Under the pieces are notes generated by a model. The model ran no database searches. It was not told the DNA's origin and saw only the letters and a list, made by a program, of their open reading frames with translations. From positions 661,963 to 725,962 of the forward strand of contig NZ_VNIP01000011.1 in the NCBI RefSeq assembly GCF_008370325.1: DNA of 64,000 nucleotides. The letters are read 5' to 3'. Shown here in pieces: positions 17,015-25,453 of the stretch. The translations under genes and the position numbers were made by a program. How positions within the stretch are numbered: position 1 is the stretch's first letter; each line of letters begins with the position of its first letter. This stretch comes from Martinezella tropici (lineage in GTDB: Bacteria; Pseudomonadota; Alphaproteobacteria; Rhizobiales; Rhizobiaceae).

Positions 17015-17088
17015 CGATCATCTGCATTCACTCCACGAGCGGCTTTCCGCTCAAATCCAGATACCGTCCAGAAACGGAGAGAATACCT

Positions 17089-17457
17089 ATGTCTACTTCA
17101 AAATCGCTGATCCTCGCCGGCGTATTCGCCTTTGCCCTCGCTCTTCCTGCCTTTGCCGACGACATGAAGGGCATGGATATGAGCAAGCCCATGGGCGACC
17201 AGAGCGCCTCCAGCAAGGCGTTCAACGACGCGATGGGCAAGATGCACAAGAACATGATGATCAATTACAGCGGCGACGCCGACGCGGATTTCGTCCGCGG
17301 CATGATCCCGCATCATCAGGGTGCGATCGACATGGCAAAGATCGAGCTGAAATACGGAAAAGACCCGGAACTGCGCAAACTGGCGCAGGGCGTCATCACC
17401 GCGCAGGAAGCCGAGATCAAGGAAATGAAAGCCTGGCTGAAGAAGCACGGCAACTAA
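17089..17457 (+). CDS. DUF305 protein, putative periplasmic copper-binding
   Basis: 122 residues from the ATG at 17089, preceded by CGGAGAG. A 21-residue signal peptide (to ALPAFA) leads into a Met/Asp segment (DDMKGMDMSKPMGD) and a helical ferritin-like bundle. The DUF305 hallmark DADFVRGMIPHHQGAIDMAK is at about 63-82. Proteins of this family bind copper in the periplasm through the HHxxxxxM residues (CopM in cyanobacteria is an example). It is the second gene of the putative operon with the Met/His-rich protein. A UUCG-loop hairpin with a long pyrimidine tail follows its stop. Confidence 0.85.
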   Translation: MSTSKSLILAGVFAFALALPAFADDMKGMDMSKPMGDQSASSKAFNDAMGKMHKNMMINYSGDADADFVRGMIPHHQGAIDMAKIELKYGKDPELRKLAQGVITAQEAEIKEMKAWLKKHGN

Positions 17458-17472
17458 TTCGCCCGATAGCGG

Positions 17473-17508
17473 GAGGCGGCATTCGTGCCGTCTCTCTCTC
17501 TCTCTCTC
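17473..17508 (+). terminator. UUCG-capped terminator with (TC)9 tail
   Basis: GAGGCGGCA-TTCG-TGCCGTCTC forms a 9-bp stem with one G-U pair and a TTCG tetraloop (17473-17494). The run TCTCTC..., nine TC units at 17491-17508, overlaps its 3' arm and continues as a pyrimidine tail. It would end the DUF305 transcript and abuts the stop codon of the convergent LysR gene. Confidence 0.65.
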
Positions 17509-18391
17509 ACCGCTCCGGATGCGGATTGCGAAAGACTCTATCCAGCCAACCAGAAACGGTGCGGATGCGAACGAGCTGGCGAAGCTCGGTATGGATGAGC
17601 AGCCACATCTCGCGCGCCGGCGGATTTCTATCGCCGCTATCTACGCGGCAAAGACCTCCCGCATTCTCAGTCAGGATTTTCGGCAGAAGCGCGCGCCCCA
17701 ATCCTGCAGCCGCGGCCTGCAACAGAGCTTCGGCATCATTGACCGCAAGCTGGCTGACGCGCCCTGATTTCTCCGCCTGCGCCGCGATCCAACGAGCATG
17801 CGGCAGATGCATCATTGCGTCTTCGTAGACAATCCAGGGCAGATCCTCTGTATGATCTTCCCGCCCCGCAGCGACGTAGACGGCGTAATCCAGTGTCGCG
17901 ATCCGCCTTGCGACGACCCTGCCATTTGCCATATCTGCCGGCCTTGCGAGGCGCAGTGCCATATCTGCCTCGCGCCGGGTGAGGTTGAAGTTCCTGGAAT
18001 CGCCGATGAGCTCCAAGTGCAAGCCGGAATGCTGGGCCAACAGGCCAGCTAGGGAGGGGATGAGCAACCGGCTGATGAAGGATGGCGCTGCCGTGAGGCG
18101 CACCTTGCCGAACGCCATGGAATCGGCCGCATCCAATGCGCCAGATAGCGCCATGATCTCGGCCTCGATGGCCTCGGCCTTCGTCACTGCGATCTCGCCC
18201 GTCGGCGTCGGAGACAGAATACCGCCTGCATCGCGTGAAAACAGCGTCGTGCCGAGGTGTTTCTCCAGAACGCGCAGGCGGCGGCCGACCGTCGTCGCGT
18301 CCGTGCCAAGCGCCCGGCCAGCAGCGGCAAAGGATCCACCCCGCGCGAGCGCTAGAACGTGGCGCAGGTCATTCCAATCGATATCGTGCAA
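17507..18391 (-). CDS. LysR family transcriptional regulator
   Basis: 294 residues. An N-terminal winged helix-turn-helix (DIDWNDLRHVLALARGGSFAAAG and onward, 3-60) is followed by a periplasmic-binding-protein-like effector domain. The start is taken as TTG at 18391, with GGGAGC upstream, because it gives the usual LysR length; in-frame ATG codons at 18445 and further upstream would add unrelated sequence. It diverges from the YciI-like gene across about 85 bp, which should contain the LysR box, so that gene is the likely target. Effector unknown. Confidence 0.88.
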   Translation of the reverse strand: MHDIDWNDLRHVLALARGGSFAAAGRALGTDATTVGRRLRVLEKHLGTTLFSRDAGGILSPTPTGEIAVTKAEAIEAEIMALSGALDAADSMAFGKVRLTAAPSFISRLLIPSLAGLLAQHSGLHLELIGDSRNFNLTRREADMALRLARPADMANGRVVARRIATLDYAVYVAAGREDHTEDLPWIVYEDAMMHLPHARWIAAQAEKSGRVSQLAVNDAEALLQAAAAGLGRALLPKILTENAGGLCRVDSGDRNPPAREMWLLIHTELRQLVRIRTVSGWLDRVFRNPHPER

Positions 18392-18475
18392 TTTTGCAGC
18401 TCCCGACGGCAAACTTACAGCGTGCGTCAGTATTATTGCAGCCATAGACTGGAAATATCCAGCAAGGAGATGACG

Positions 18476-18772
18476 ATGACACTTTTCGCAGTTCTGTTCG
18501 AAGACGATCAAAAAAACGCCGCCGCGATCCGTAAGGAGTATCTGCCGCGCCACTTCGCCTTCCTGGAGGCGAATGCCGCTTCCATAAGGACGGCCGGACC
18601 GCTCAGCCGAGAGGGTGACGCTTTTGCCGGCGGCCTGTGGCTTGTCGAAGCGGAGACCGCCGATGCTGTCGACCATCTGGTGAAGGAAGATCCATTCTGG
18701 GCGGCGGGCCTGCGCAAATCCGTGCAGGTCTTCAGGTGGAACCAGGTATTTGCAGAAGGCGCCCTCCTCTAG
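18476..18772 (+). CDS. YciI-like protein
   Basis: 98 residues of the YCII-related fold (ferredoxin-like alpha/beta dimer). The family features are the N-terminal LFAVLFEDD, an early RKEYLPRHFAFLE helix with the conserved His, and the DPFWAAGL motif near residue 75. An AAGGAG lies at 18464-18469, so the ATG at 18476 (6-nt spacing) is preferred to the ATG at 18470, which touches it. Some YciI members have dehydrochlorinase-like roles, but the function here is unknown. It is divergent from, and probably regulated by, the adjacent LysR protein. Confidence 0.8.
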   Translation: MTLFAVLFEDDQKNAAAIRKEYLPRHFAFLEANAASIRTAGPLSREGDAFAGGLWLVEAETADAVDHLVKEDPFWAAGLRKSVQVFRWNQVFAEGALL

Positions 18773-18792
18773 TCGGAAGCACCGTCACGCGC

Positions 18793-19695
18793 TCAGCCCA
18801 TGATTTCAGGCAGGCGTGCGGCCAGCAGATCGATGACCACACGCATCTTCAGGGACAGCTGCGGAACCTGCGGCCAGACCGCATAGACGTTGACGGCCCG
18901 GCTGGAAACATTCTTCAGCGCTTGAGCCAGCCTGCCGGCGTATACGTGATCGCGCACCAGCCAGCATGGCAGCCAAGCAATCCCCATTCCCGACACGGCT
19001 GCATCCGCCATGACCTCCAGATCATCGAGGCGCAGCCGCGTTTCCGGAAAATAATCGACGGCAGTTCCGTCATCCTGCAGGAAGGTCCATTTCTTCGTCT
19101 CGCCCGATCTTCCATAGACGATCAGGTCGTGGCCATCGAGGTCGGCAATAGTCTGCGGCGCGCCTCTTGCGGCAAGATAATCCGGCGCTGCACACAGCGT
19201 CATGCGATGGAGAGCGATCTTGCGCGCGGCCAGGCCGGCTTCGTCGCGCAGCGCGTTGTTACGAATGGCCAGATCGAACCCTTCATCGAAGAGATCGACT
19301 ACCCTATCGCTGAAGGAAAGATCCAGCTCGAGCCTGGGATGCATGCGGGCCAGTTCCAGCAGCAGCGGTGCGGCACAACGGCGGCCGAAGAGCACGGGCA
19401 TGGAGATGCGCAGGCGTCCCGTGACCTCGCGCTTGCCCGATTCCAGCATGGCCTCGCCTGATTGTATCTCGTCCAGTGCCCGCCGGCAGCGCTCGTAAAA
19501 GGCTTGGCCCTCGTCCGTCAGGCTTTGCATACGGGTGGTGCGGTGAAACAGGCGCACGTTCAGGCGCCGCTCCAATTTGGCGATGGTCTTGCCGATTGCC
19601 GAGCGCGACAGATTCATGCGGGCCGCCGCCGCTGAAAAGCCGCCTGCCTCGACCGCCTCTACAAATTCCGGAATGCCGTTGAGCATGTCATTCAT
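18793..19695 (-). CDS. LysR family transcriptional regulator
   Basis: 300 residues with an N-terminal winged helix (GIPEFVEAVEAGGFSAAAARM, then SRSAIGKTIAKLERRLNVRLF) and a C-terminal effector domain. The ATG at 19695 is preceded by AGGAAG; a longer frame upstream is rejected because it would add residues ahead of the helix-turn-helix. It diverges from the MDR dehydrogenase gene across 111 bp, so it likely controls that gene. In this subfamily targets are often adjacent oxidoreductases. Effector unknown. Confidence 0.88.
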   Translation of the reverse strand: MNDMLNGIPEFVEAVEAGGFSAAAARMNLSRSAIGKTIAKLERRLNVRLFHRTTRMQSLTDEGQAFYERCRRALDEIQSGEAMLESGKREVTGRLRISMPVLFGRRCAAPLLLELARMHPRLELDLSFSDRVVDLFDEGFDLAIRNNALRDEAGLAARKIALHRMTLCAAPDYLAARGAPQTIADLDGHDLIVYGRSGETKKWTFLQDDGTAVDYFPETRLRLDDLEVMADAAVSGMGIAWLPCWLVRDHVYAGRLAQALKNVSSRAVNVYAVWPQVPQLSLKMRVVIDLLAARLPEIMG

Positions 19696-19806
19696 AATGA
19701 TTGCTTCCTGAAAGGAACCAGTTAGCGGAAATAATATCGCCACTGGCGACCAGAAAGCAACGATATGCTTCCGTCCATTGCTTCCAATTCCTCTCAGGAG
19801 ATGATT

Positions 19807-20832
19807 ATGACGAAAACCATGAAGCGCTGGACCCTCGAGACGATTGCCGTTGGCGCTCCCTTGAACCTCACGGAAGCGGCGGTTCCGACACCTGCGCGCG
19901 GCGAAGTGCTCGTGCGGGTGAAGGCCGTTTCACTGAACTATCGCGACAAGCTTGTTCGCGAGAGCGGCATGGGCCTGCCGATCCAGTTTCCCTTCGTGCC
20001 GGCTTCCGACATGGCTGGCATAATCGAAGCGGTGGGAGACGGCGTAACCAGATTTTCCGTCGGCGATCGGGTCATTTCGACCTTCCATCCCGGCTGGATC
20101 GACGATAAGCCGCTCGGCGATGCCCGCAACCTGCCCTACAAGACGCTGGGCGGCTTCTATCCCGGCGTGCTTTCCGAATATATTGCCATCCCGCAGGATT
20201 GGCTCGTATCGGCCCCGACGAGCCTCGATTATGCCGAGGCCAGCACTCTGCCCTGCGCCGGCCTGACGGCATGGTTTGCGCTGGTGGAGCGCGGCAAAAT
20301 CAAGCCGGGCGACAGCGTGCTCGTGCAAGGAACGGGTGGCGTGGCGCTGTTCGGCCTGCAGATCGCCGCCGCACAGGGGGCCGAGGTCTTCGTGACCTCA
20401 TCGGGCCCGGAGAAGCTCGCACGGGCAAAAGCGCTCGGAGCCCATCACGGCATCGACCGGAACAAAAGCGATTGGGTGGAAGAGGTCTATCGCCTCACCA
20501 ATGATCGCGGCATCGACCACGTCATCGAAATCGCCGGCGGGCCGAATCTGGGCCAATCGCTGAAGGCGGTGGCGCTTCATGGCCGGATCTCTGTCATCGG
20601 CGTCCTCGAGGGCTTCGATATTGCCGGCCCTGCTGCGCCTTTGCTGCTGAAATCTCCCGTCATTCAAGGCATCAGCGTCGGCCACCGCCGCTCGCTCGAA
20701 GATTTCGTCCGCGCGGTCGACAGCATCGGTCTGAAGCCCGTCATCGACCATCGCTATGCCGTCGGCGAGGTGCCGGCCGCCTTCGATCATCTCGATCGCG
20801 GCCCGTTCGGCAAGATCGTCATCGAGCTGTGA
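19807..20832 (+). CDS. Zinc-independent MDR alcohol dehydrogenase / quinone oxidoreductase
   Basis: 341 residues of the medium-chain dehydrogenase/reductase superfamily. A GroES-like catalytic domain (RVKAVSLNYRDKLV, near residue 38) is followed by a Rossmann NAD(P) domain with GDSVLVQGTGGVALFGLQ (near 168). The structural zinc Cys cluster is missing, pointing to NADPH-dependent reductases of the quinone-oxidoreductase type; the exact substrate is not readable. The ATG at 19807 was preferred over the one at 19801 because AGGAG ends at 19800. It is probably activated by the divergent LysR protein. Confidence 0.88.
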   Translation: MTKTMKRWTLETIAVGAPLNLTEAAVPTPARGEVLVRVKAVSLNYRDKLVRESGMGLPIQFPFVPASDMAGIIEAVGDGVTRFSVGDRVISTFHPGWIDDKPLGDARNLPYKTLGGFYPGVLSEYIAIPQDWLVSAPTSLDYAEASTLPCAGLTAWFALVERGKIKPGDSVLVQGTGGVALFGLQIAAAQGAEVFVTSSGPEKLARAKALGAHHGIDRNKSDWVEEVYRLTNDRGIDHVIEIAGGPNLGQSLKAVALHGRISVIGVLEGFDIAGPAAPLLLKSPVIQGISVGHRRSLEDFVRAVDSIGLKPVIDHRYAVGEVPAAFDHLDRGPFGKIVIEL

Positions 20833-20880
20833 TAGCCGCCGGGCCACCGCGGATGGCGGCGGCCCGGCCTTCGCACGATA

Positions 20881-21933
20881 TCAGGCCTTCGGCTCGAAGG
20901 GCTGCGGCACGCGCTGGGCGCCCTGCCGGGCCAGCATCCAGCCGGGATATTCGGGCGCAAGCGCGCTGACTTCATCGAGCTTCGCGATGTCGTCGGTATC
21001 GAGCTTCAGCTTGACGGCCGCCAAGTTCTGATCGAGCTGGTCGAGACGCTTGGCGCCGATGATGATGCTGGTGACGAAGGGCTTCGCCAATATCCAGGCA
21101 AGCGCCACCGTGGCGACGCTGGAGCCGTGCTTCTCCGCCACTTCGCGCATGGCGGCGACGCAAGCCCAGGCGCGATCCTTGTCGACGGGTGGGAAGTCGA
21201 AGCTCGCACGCCGTCCCTCGCCATTGCCGGGAGCGCCCGGACCATACTTGCCCGAGAGCAGACCGCCGGCCAGCGGCGACCAGACCATGAGCCCGATCTT
21301 TTCCTCAGCCATGACAGGCACGATTTCACGCTCCAGATCGCGCCCGGCGATGGAATAATAGGCCTGCACCGTTTCGAAGCGGGCGAAGCCGCGACGTTCG
21401 GAAATGCCGAGCGCCTTGGCGATGCGCCAGGCCTGCCAGTTGGAAACACCGACATAGCGTACGAGACCGCGCGAAATGAGGTCGTCCAGCGCCCGCAGCG
21501 TCTCCTCGATCGGCGTCACTGTGTCCGTCCCATGGATCTGGTAGAGATCGATGTGATCGGTCTGCAGGCGGTCGAGGCTTGCCTGCACCGAGTCCATGAT
21601 ATGGCCCCGCGAGGCACCGCGATCGTTCGGCTTGTCGCCCATGACGCCATAGACCTTGGTGGCGATGACGACATCCTTGCGGGGAACGCCGAGGTTCTTC
21701 AGAGCCTGGCCGAGCAGCTTTTCGGAATTGCCGGAGGAATAGACGTCGGCGGTGTCGATGAAGTTGACGCCGGCCGCAAGCGAGCCTTCGACGATCTTGT
21801 CCGCCAGCGCCTGATCGACATCTGCGATCGAGCCCCAGAGGCCGTTGCTGGGATTGGCTTCGCCGAAAGTCATCGTACCCAGGCAAAGTTCGGAAACGAA
21901 CAGCCCGGTATTGCCGAGTTGATTGTAACGCAT
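20881..21933 (-). CDS. Aldo/keto reductase
   Basis: 350-residue NADPH-dependent aldo/keto reductase with a TIM-barrel fold. The catalytic tetrad can be followed: Asp and Tyr in FIDTADVYSSG (near 54), Lys in VVIATKVYG and His in LYQIHGTD. The C-terminal ILAKPFVTSIIIGAKR carries the NADP-phosphate-binding segment. The layout is that of the AKR7/AKR11-like general stress or sugar aldehyde reductases. The ATG at 21933 starts the standard MRYNQLGNTGLFVSEL; the frame continues upstream without homology. It converges on the MDR dehydrogenase gene, 48 bp away. Confidence 0.92.
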   Translation of the reverse strand: MRYNQLGNTGLFVSELCLGTMTFGEANPSNGLWGSIADVDQALADKIVEGSLAAGVNFIDTADVYSSGNSEKLLGQALKNLGVPRKDVVIATKVYGVMGDKPNDRGASRGHIMDSVQASLDRLQTDHIDLYQIHGTDTVTPIEETLRALDDLISRGLVRYVGVSNWQAWRIAKALGISERRGFARFETVQAYYSIAGRDLEREIVPVMAEEKIGLMVWSPLAGGLLSGKYGPGAPGNGEGRRASFDFPPVDKDRAWACVAAMREVAEKHGSSVATVALAWILAKPFVTSIIIGAKRLDQLDQNLAAVKLKLDTDDIAKLDEVSALAPEYPGWMLARQGAQRVPQPFEPKA

Positions 21934-22237
21934 AGGAGAAATTCCCTTGTGGTCAGCCGGAAGATGCTTCCGGCCGGTGAATGCATATCTTTTGGCTATG
22001 AATTGGCCCCGGCATGGCAATCGCTATCGGCGCTGCCCTGGAGAGGTCACGAGATGGTCGTCAAGGCCCGGCTCTGGCTCCGCGGCAATCGAGACAACAA
22101 GCACATAATGCACCGGAAACCGATTTCAACGCGAGACCTCCCGTCGATCACGATGCGGTTACCGGCACCCGCTCTTGCTTCCGGACCGCTGCGAGATAGA
22201 TTCATACCTTCATATCATGCGCAGGACGGACATACCG

Positions 22238-22942
22238 ATGACGCAACGTCCCCTAACCACGATCGGCTTCGATGCCGACGACACGCTCTGGCAGAACGAA
22301 CAGTTCTACCGGCTGACGGAGCTGCAATTTACCGATCTTCTCGCCGATCACGCCGCAAGCGACGTCATTTCCGCACGGCTGCTGGAGGCGGAAAAACGCA
22401 ACCTCAGACATTACGGCTTCGGCATCAAAGGCTTCACCCTCTCGATGATCGAGACCGCGATCGAGATCACGGAAGGCGAAGTGCCCTCGACCGTCATCGC
22501 CCAAATCCTCGATATCGGCCGCGATCTTCTCGCCCATCCCGTCGAAACCCTGCCGCATGTGCGTCAGACGCTGGAAGCTTTGTCCGGAAAATACCTGCTG
22601 GTGCTGATCACCAAGGGCGATCTCTTCGACCAGGAGCGCAAGCTCGCCCAATCCGGCCTCGGCGACCTCTTCGATGCGATCGAGATCGTCTCGGATAAGA
22701 ACGCCTCCACCTACCGCCGCATTTTTTCCAAGGTGGGCGACGGGCCCGAACGGGCGATGATGATCGGCAATTCGCTGAAATCGGATATCGTGCCGGCGCT
22801 CGCCGCCGGAAGCTATGGCGTCTTCGTGCCGCACGAGCTTACATGGTCCTTCGAACATGTGGAGGAGCCGACCGAAGCGCCGCGTTTCCGCAAGATCGGT
22901 CATCTCGGCGAGCTGCATGGCGTGCTCGACGCGCTGTCGTAG
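22238..22942 (+). CDS. HAD family hydrolase
   Basis: 234-residue haloacid dehalogenase-type phosphatase. Motif I is GFDADDTLWQNE (residues 10-21), motif II LVLITKGD, and the motif III/IV region is MMIGNSLKSDIVPALAAG with the acidic Mg2+ ligands. The large helical cap between motifs I and II fits subclass I. The ATG at 22238 follows GGACGGA; an in-frame ATG at 22217 is possible. Substrate unknown. Its end runs into a dispersed repeat that also carries the stop codon of the convergent gene. Confidence 0.88.
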   Translation: MTQRPLTTIGFDADDTLWQNEQFYRLTELQFTDLLADHAASDVISARLLEAEKRNLRHYGFGIKGFTLSMIETAIEITEGEVPSTVIAQILDIGRDLLAHPVETLPHVRQTLEALSGKYLLVLITKGDLFDQERKLAQSGLGDLFDAIEIVSDKNASTYRRIFSKVGDGPERAMMIGNSLKSDIVPALAAGSYGVFVPHELTWSFEHVEEPTEAPRFRKIGHLGELHGVLDALS

Positions 22943-22953
22943 GCTCTTAGTCG

Positions 22954-23008
22954 CTTTTACGCAATTCCGGACGGAAAACCGCCGCGGGCTTTTCCTGGAG
23001 CTGCTCTA
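22954..23008. repeat. Dispersed palindromic repeat, half-unit copy a
   Basis: This copy holds only the second palindrome of the unit (GCAATTCCGGACGGAAAACC ... TTTTCCTGGAGCTGCTCTA). It is slightly diverged from the copies at 33.5, 39.0 and 63.3 kb. Its right end, read on the minus strand, is TAGAGCAGCTCC, and this TAG is the stop codon of the minus-strand gene at 23006-23527. Confidence 0.85.
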
Positions 23009-23527
23009 CTGCCCCTGCTTGGAGCGCGGCGGGAAGAGCGTCGGACCCTGATCCTTCTGCTGGTCGGCGGGCGTCTGCTGCGCGGCCGGCGGATTGGGAT
23101 CGATGCGGATCTCGTAAGGCGCGCCGAGGCCGCGACGACGGGTGACCCGCGAATAATAAGGCTTGATCAGCCAGGTCGTATCCTCGTTGACGGTGACGTC
23201 GGCCGTATTGCCGTCCTCGTCCGTGCCGAAGAAGGATTCGTCCTCGCTCGACGACAGGTCGAAGATCGCCATATAGGCGTATTTGCTCCTGGAGCTGAAG
23301 GTGATCCGCACATGCTGGCCCTTCTTCAGCGGCAGCATATAGACCTTGCCCTTACCGAACTTCGTCCAGCCCGTGAGCTTCTCTAGGACGGCGGGAAAAC
23401 CGATTTTCTCGACCTTTTCGCCGCGGTCGAGCTGCGGCAGCTGCTGGGTGGCATCCTCTGCATGGACTGCTGCGGCACCGAACAACGCAAGCGCCACCAT
23501 GGAAAGGCCGAGAAGCGCCGCCTTCAT
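23006..23527 (-). CDS. Hypothetical secreted protein
   Basis: 173 residues. A signal peptide (MKAALLGLSMVALALFGAAAVHA) is followed by a soluble domain of about 110 residues, rich in beta-strand pattern (GKVYMLPLKKGQHVRITF, DTTWLIKPYYSR). A Pro/Gln-rich tail ends RSKQGQ. I recognise no family. By inference it acts in the periplasm. The ATG at 23527 overlaps the tag stop codon in ATGA, so it is cotranscribed and probably translationally coupled with tag; a functional link to base excision repair is not obvious. Its TAG stop is contributed by the repeat just downstream. Confidence 0.75.
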   Translation of the reverse strand: MKAALLGLSMVALALFGAAAVHAEDATQQLPQLDRGEKVEKIGFPAVLEKLTGWTKFGKGKVYMLPLKKGQHVRITFSSRSKYAYMAIFDLSSSEDESFFGTDEDGNTADVTVNEDTTWLIKPYYSRVTRRRGLGAPYEIRIDPNPPAAQQTPADQQKDQGPTLFPPRSKQGQ

Positions 23528-24153
23528 GGCCGCACCAATGCGCATCGCATCGCCTCCACTTTTTTCCGGCAGTAGCAGCCTTCGATGTGATCGTTGACGA
23601 GGCCCATGGCCTGCATGAAGGCATAAACCGTGGTCGGGCCGACGAAGGTCCAGCCGCGCTTCTTCAGATCCTTCGAAATCCGCACGGAAACCGGCGTCGT
23701 CGGATTGGCGCGAAGATGGGCAAGATCGAAGACCTCGGGGCGTTCGGCAGCGGTCGGTTCATGGCTCCAGAAATAGCGGGCGAGCGATCCGAATTCATTG
23801 CGCAGCTCGAGGGCGCGGTTGGCATTGTTGATGGTGGAGACGATCTTGCCGCGATGGCGGATGATGCCGGCGTCGGCGAGGCAGCGCTCGATATCGGTAT
23901 CGTCGAACTTGGCGACCTTCTCGAAATCGAAACCGGCAAAAGCGGCGCGGAAATTTTCGCGCTTGCGCAGGATCGTCAGCCAGGAGAGGCCCGATTGAAA
24001 GCCCTCAAGGCAAATCTTCTCGAAGAGCCTGATGTCGTTGACAACAGGGCGACCCCATTCCTCGTCGTGATAGCGCTGATATTCCGGCAGATTGCCGTGC
24101 CAGAAGCAGCGGTCCTTGCCGTCTTCGCCGGTGATGATGCCCGTGTCGGCCAT
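23524..24153 (-). CDS. tag: DNA-3-methyladenine glycosylase I
   Basis: Base-excision repair enzyme that removes 3-methyladenine from DNA, 209 residues. Alignment by eye with E. coli Tag shows CFWHGNLPEYQRYHDEEWG (zinc ligands Cys and His), the active-site ICLEGFQSGLSW, AGIIRHRGKI, and the C-terminal GLVNDHIEGCYC with the remaining His and Cys zinc ligands. All catalytic and metal positions are present. It is the upstream gene of a two-gene unit with the secreted protein (4-bp overlap). No Ada-type operator is visible upstream. Confidence 0.95.
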   Translation of the reverse strand: MADTGIITGEDGKDRCFWHGNLPEYQRYHDEEWGRPVVNDIRLFEKICLEGFQSGLSWLTILRKRENFRAAFAGFDFEKVAKFDDTDIERCLADAGIIRHRGKIVSTINNANRALELRNEFGSLARYFWSHEPTAAERPEVFDLAHLRANPTTPVSVRISKDLKKRGWTFVGPTTVYAFMQAMGLVNDHIEGCYCRKKVEAMRCALVRP

Positions 24154-24452
24154 TTTCGCGATTCGTCCCTATTTCAGCGCGCACTACCGGAAACCGGTAT
24201 GCAAATATCGGATAAAACCAGATCAATCAAACGCTTAAAATCGTAAGCACATTTCGACGATCGCGCATTCCGATTCCAGATTTACCACTTGCAAACCATC
24301 TTTCCAAACCAGGCGGTAACCCTGATACAGCTTTATCGGCTTCGCGGCATTTTGATGAATAGATGTTTACCATTCGCTCGCGCGCAAATGGCACCATGGT
24401 TTCGACCGGGTGCCTTCGCGCCCATCCTCGGCCCATGTAGAGAGTTTGTCCG
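24154..24452. other. Intergenic region between tag and the first L,D-transpeptidase
   Basis: Divergent spacer of about 300 bp that must hold the promoters of both flanking genes. It is AT-richer near 24180-24300. I see no convincing small gene, hairpin or repeat in it. Confidence 0.4.
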
Positions 24453-25235
24453 ATGATGAAACATGCCGTCCTGTGTGCCGCCGGCGCTCTGAGCCTGCTT
24501 GCCTCCACTGCCTTTGCAGATGACCGTTATCAGTCGCGCCCGCCCGTTATCGTCAGTCCCGATCTGACCGCCCCCTGGGTGATGCAGCTTGGCGGCGGCA
24601 ATGTGCAGCCGGTCGTCTATCCCCGCCCGATGGCGCGCCGCGCGGCCGATCCCAGAATGGAACAGCACGCAAATCCACAGGTGCGCCAAGTCGTGCAGCC
24701 GCGCGGCCTGTTTGCCCGCCCGGTCGTGCAGCAAGTTGCCATGGTCCGTCCGCAATATCCGGCAATCCGTGGCCAGATCGACCCGCAATTCCTGCCGCAG
24801 ATCGTCGACTACCAGACGAAGGAAAGACCCGGCAGCATCGTCATCGATACCAACAGCCGCTTCCTCTATCTGGTGATGGATGGCGGCAAGGCACGCCGCT
24901 ACGGTGTCGGCGTCGGCAAGCCCGGCTTCGAATGGGCCGGCGCCCATACGGTGACCCGCAAACAGGAATGGCCGGACTGGACGCCGCCCGCCGAAATGAT
25001 CTCGCGCGAAGCCGCCAAGGGCCACTATCTGCCGGTGCACATGGAAGGTGGCGAAGGCAACCCGCTCGGCGCCCGCGCCATGTATCTCGGCTCCACCCTC
25101 TATCGCATCCACGGCACCAATGCGCCCTGGACCATCGGCAGCGCCGTTTCCTCCGGCTGCATCCGCCTGCGCAACGAGGATGTCACCGATCTCTATAACC
25201 GCGTAAAGGTCGGCACCCGCGTCATCGTGATGTGA
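24453..25235 (+). CDS. L,D-transpeptidase (YkuD domain), first of a tandem pair
   Basis: 260-residue periplasmic enzyme that forms 3-3 peptidoglycan cross-links or anchors proteins to the wall. A signal peptide (to ASTAFA, residue 22) is followed by a Pro/Arg/Gln-rich linker to about 125 and then a YkuD catalytic domain. The active site shows RIHGTNAPWTIG and SSGCIRLRNEDV, with the nucleophilic Cys at about residue 236. The neighbouring gene encodes a paralogue with the same GVGVG..GFEWAG-type core. A second ATG lies 3 bp downstream of the start. Confidence 0.93.
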   Translation: MMKHAVLCAAGALSLLASTAFADDRYQSRPPVIVSPDLTAPWVMQLGGGNVQPVVYPRPMARRAADPRMEQHANPQVRQVVQPRGLFARPVVQQVAMVRPQYPAIRGQIDPQFLPQIVDYQTKERPGSIVIDTNSRFLYLVMDGGKARRYGVGVGKPGFEWAGAHTVTRKQEWPDWTPPAEMISREAAKGHYLPVHMEGGEGNPLGARAMYLGSTLYRIHGTNAPWTIGSAVSSGCIRLRNEDVTDLYNRVKVGTRVIVM

Positions 25236-25318
25236 TCGAGCATCGCGTGTAAACCCGCGCGGCGATCTTGCTCTTGTCGAAAGGTCGCCAGCCGCAGCGC
25301 CGGAATGGCCCGGACTAT

Positions 25319-25340
25319 AAGTCAGACTATAGTCTGACTT
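25319..25340. promoter_or_regulatory. Perfect 22-bp palindrome upstream of the second L,D-transpeptidase
   Basis: AAGTCAGACTA/TAGTCTGACTT is a perfect dyad without spacer, 114 bp upstream of the second transpeptidase start. The absence of a loop and of a T-tract argues for a protein-binding operator rather than a terminator. The cognate regulator is not identified. Confidence 0.55.
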
Positions 25341-25453
25341 GCCATAGAAGAGCGAGCCGTTCTTCCACTCCGTTCTTCGCATCGGGCATTTTGATCTTGA
25401 TCCCTTCGTTGGTTCCGGTAGTTTCCTACCGGTTTCAACGAGGGGAATGCCAT

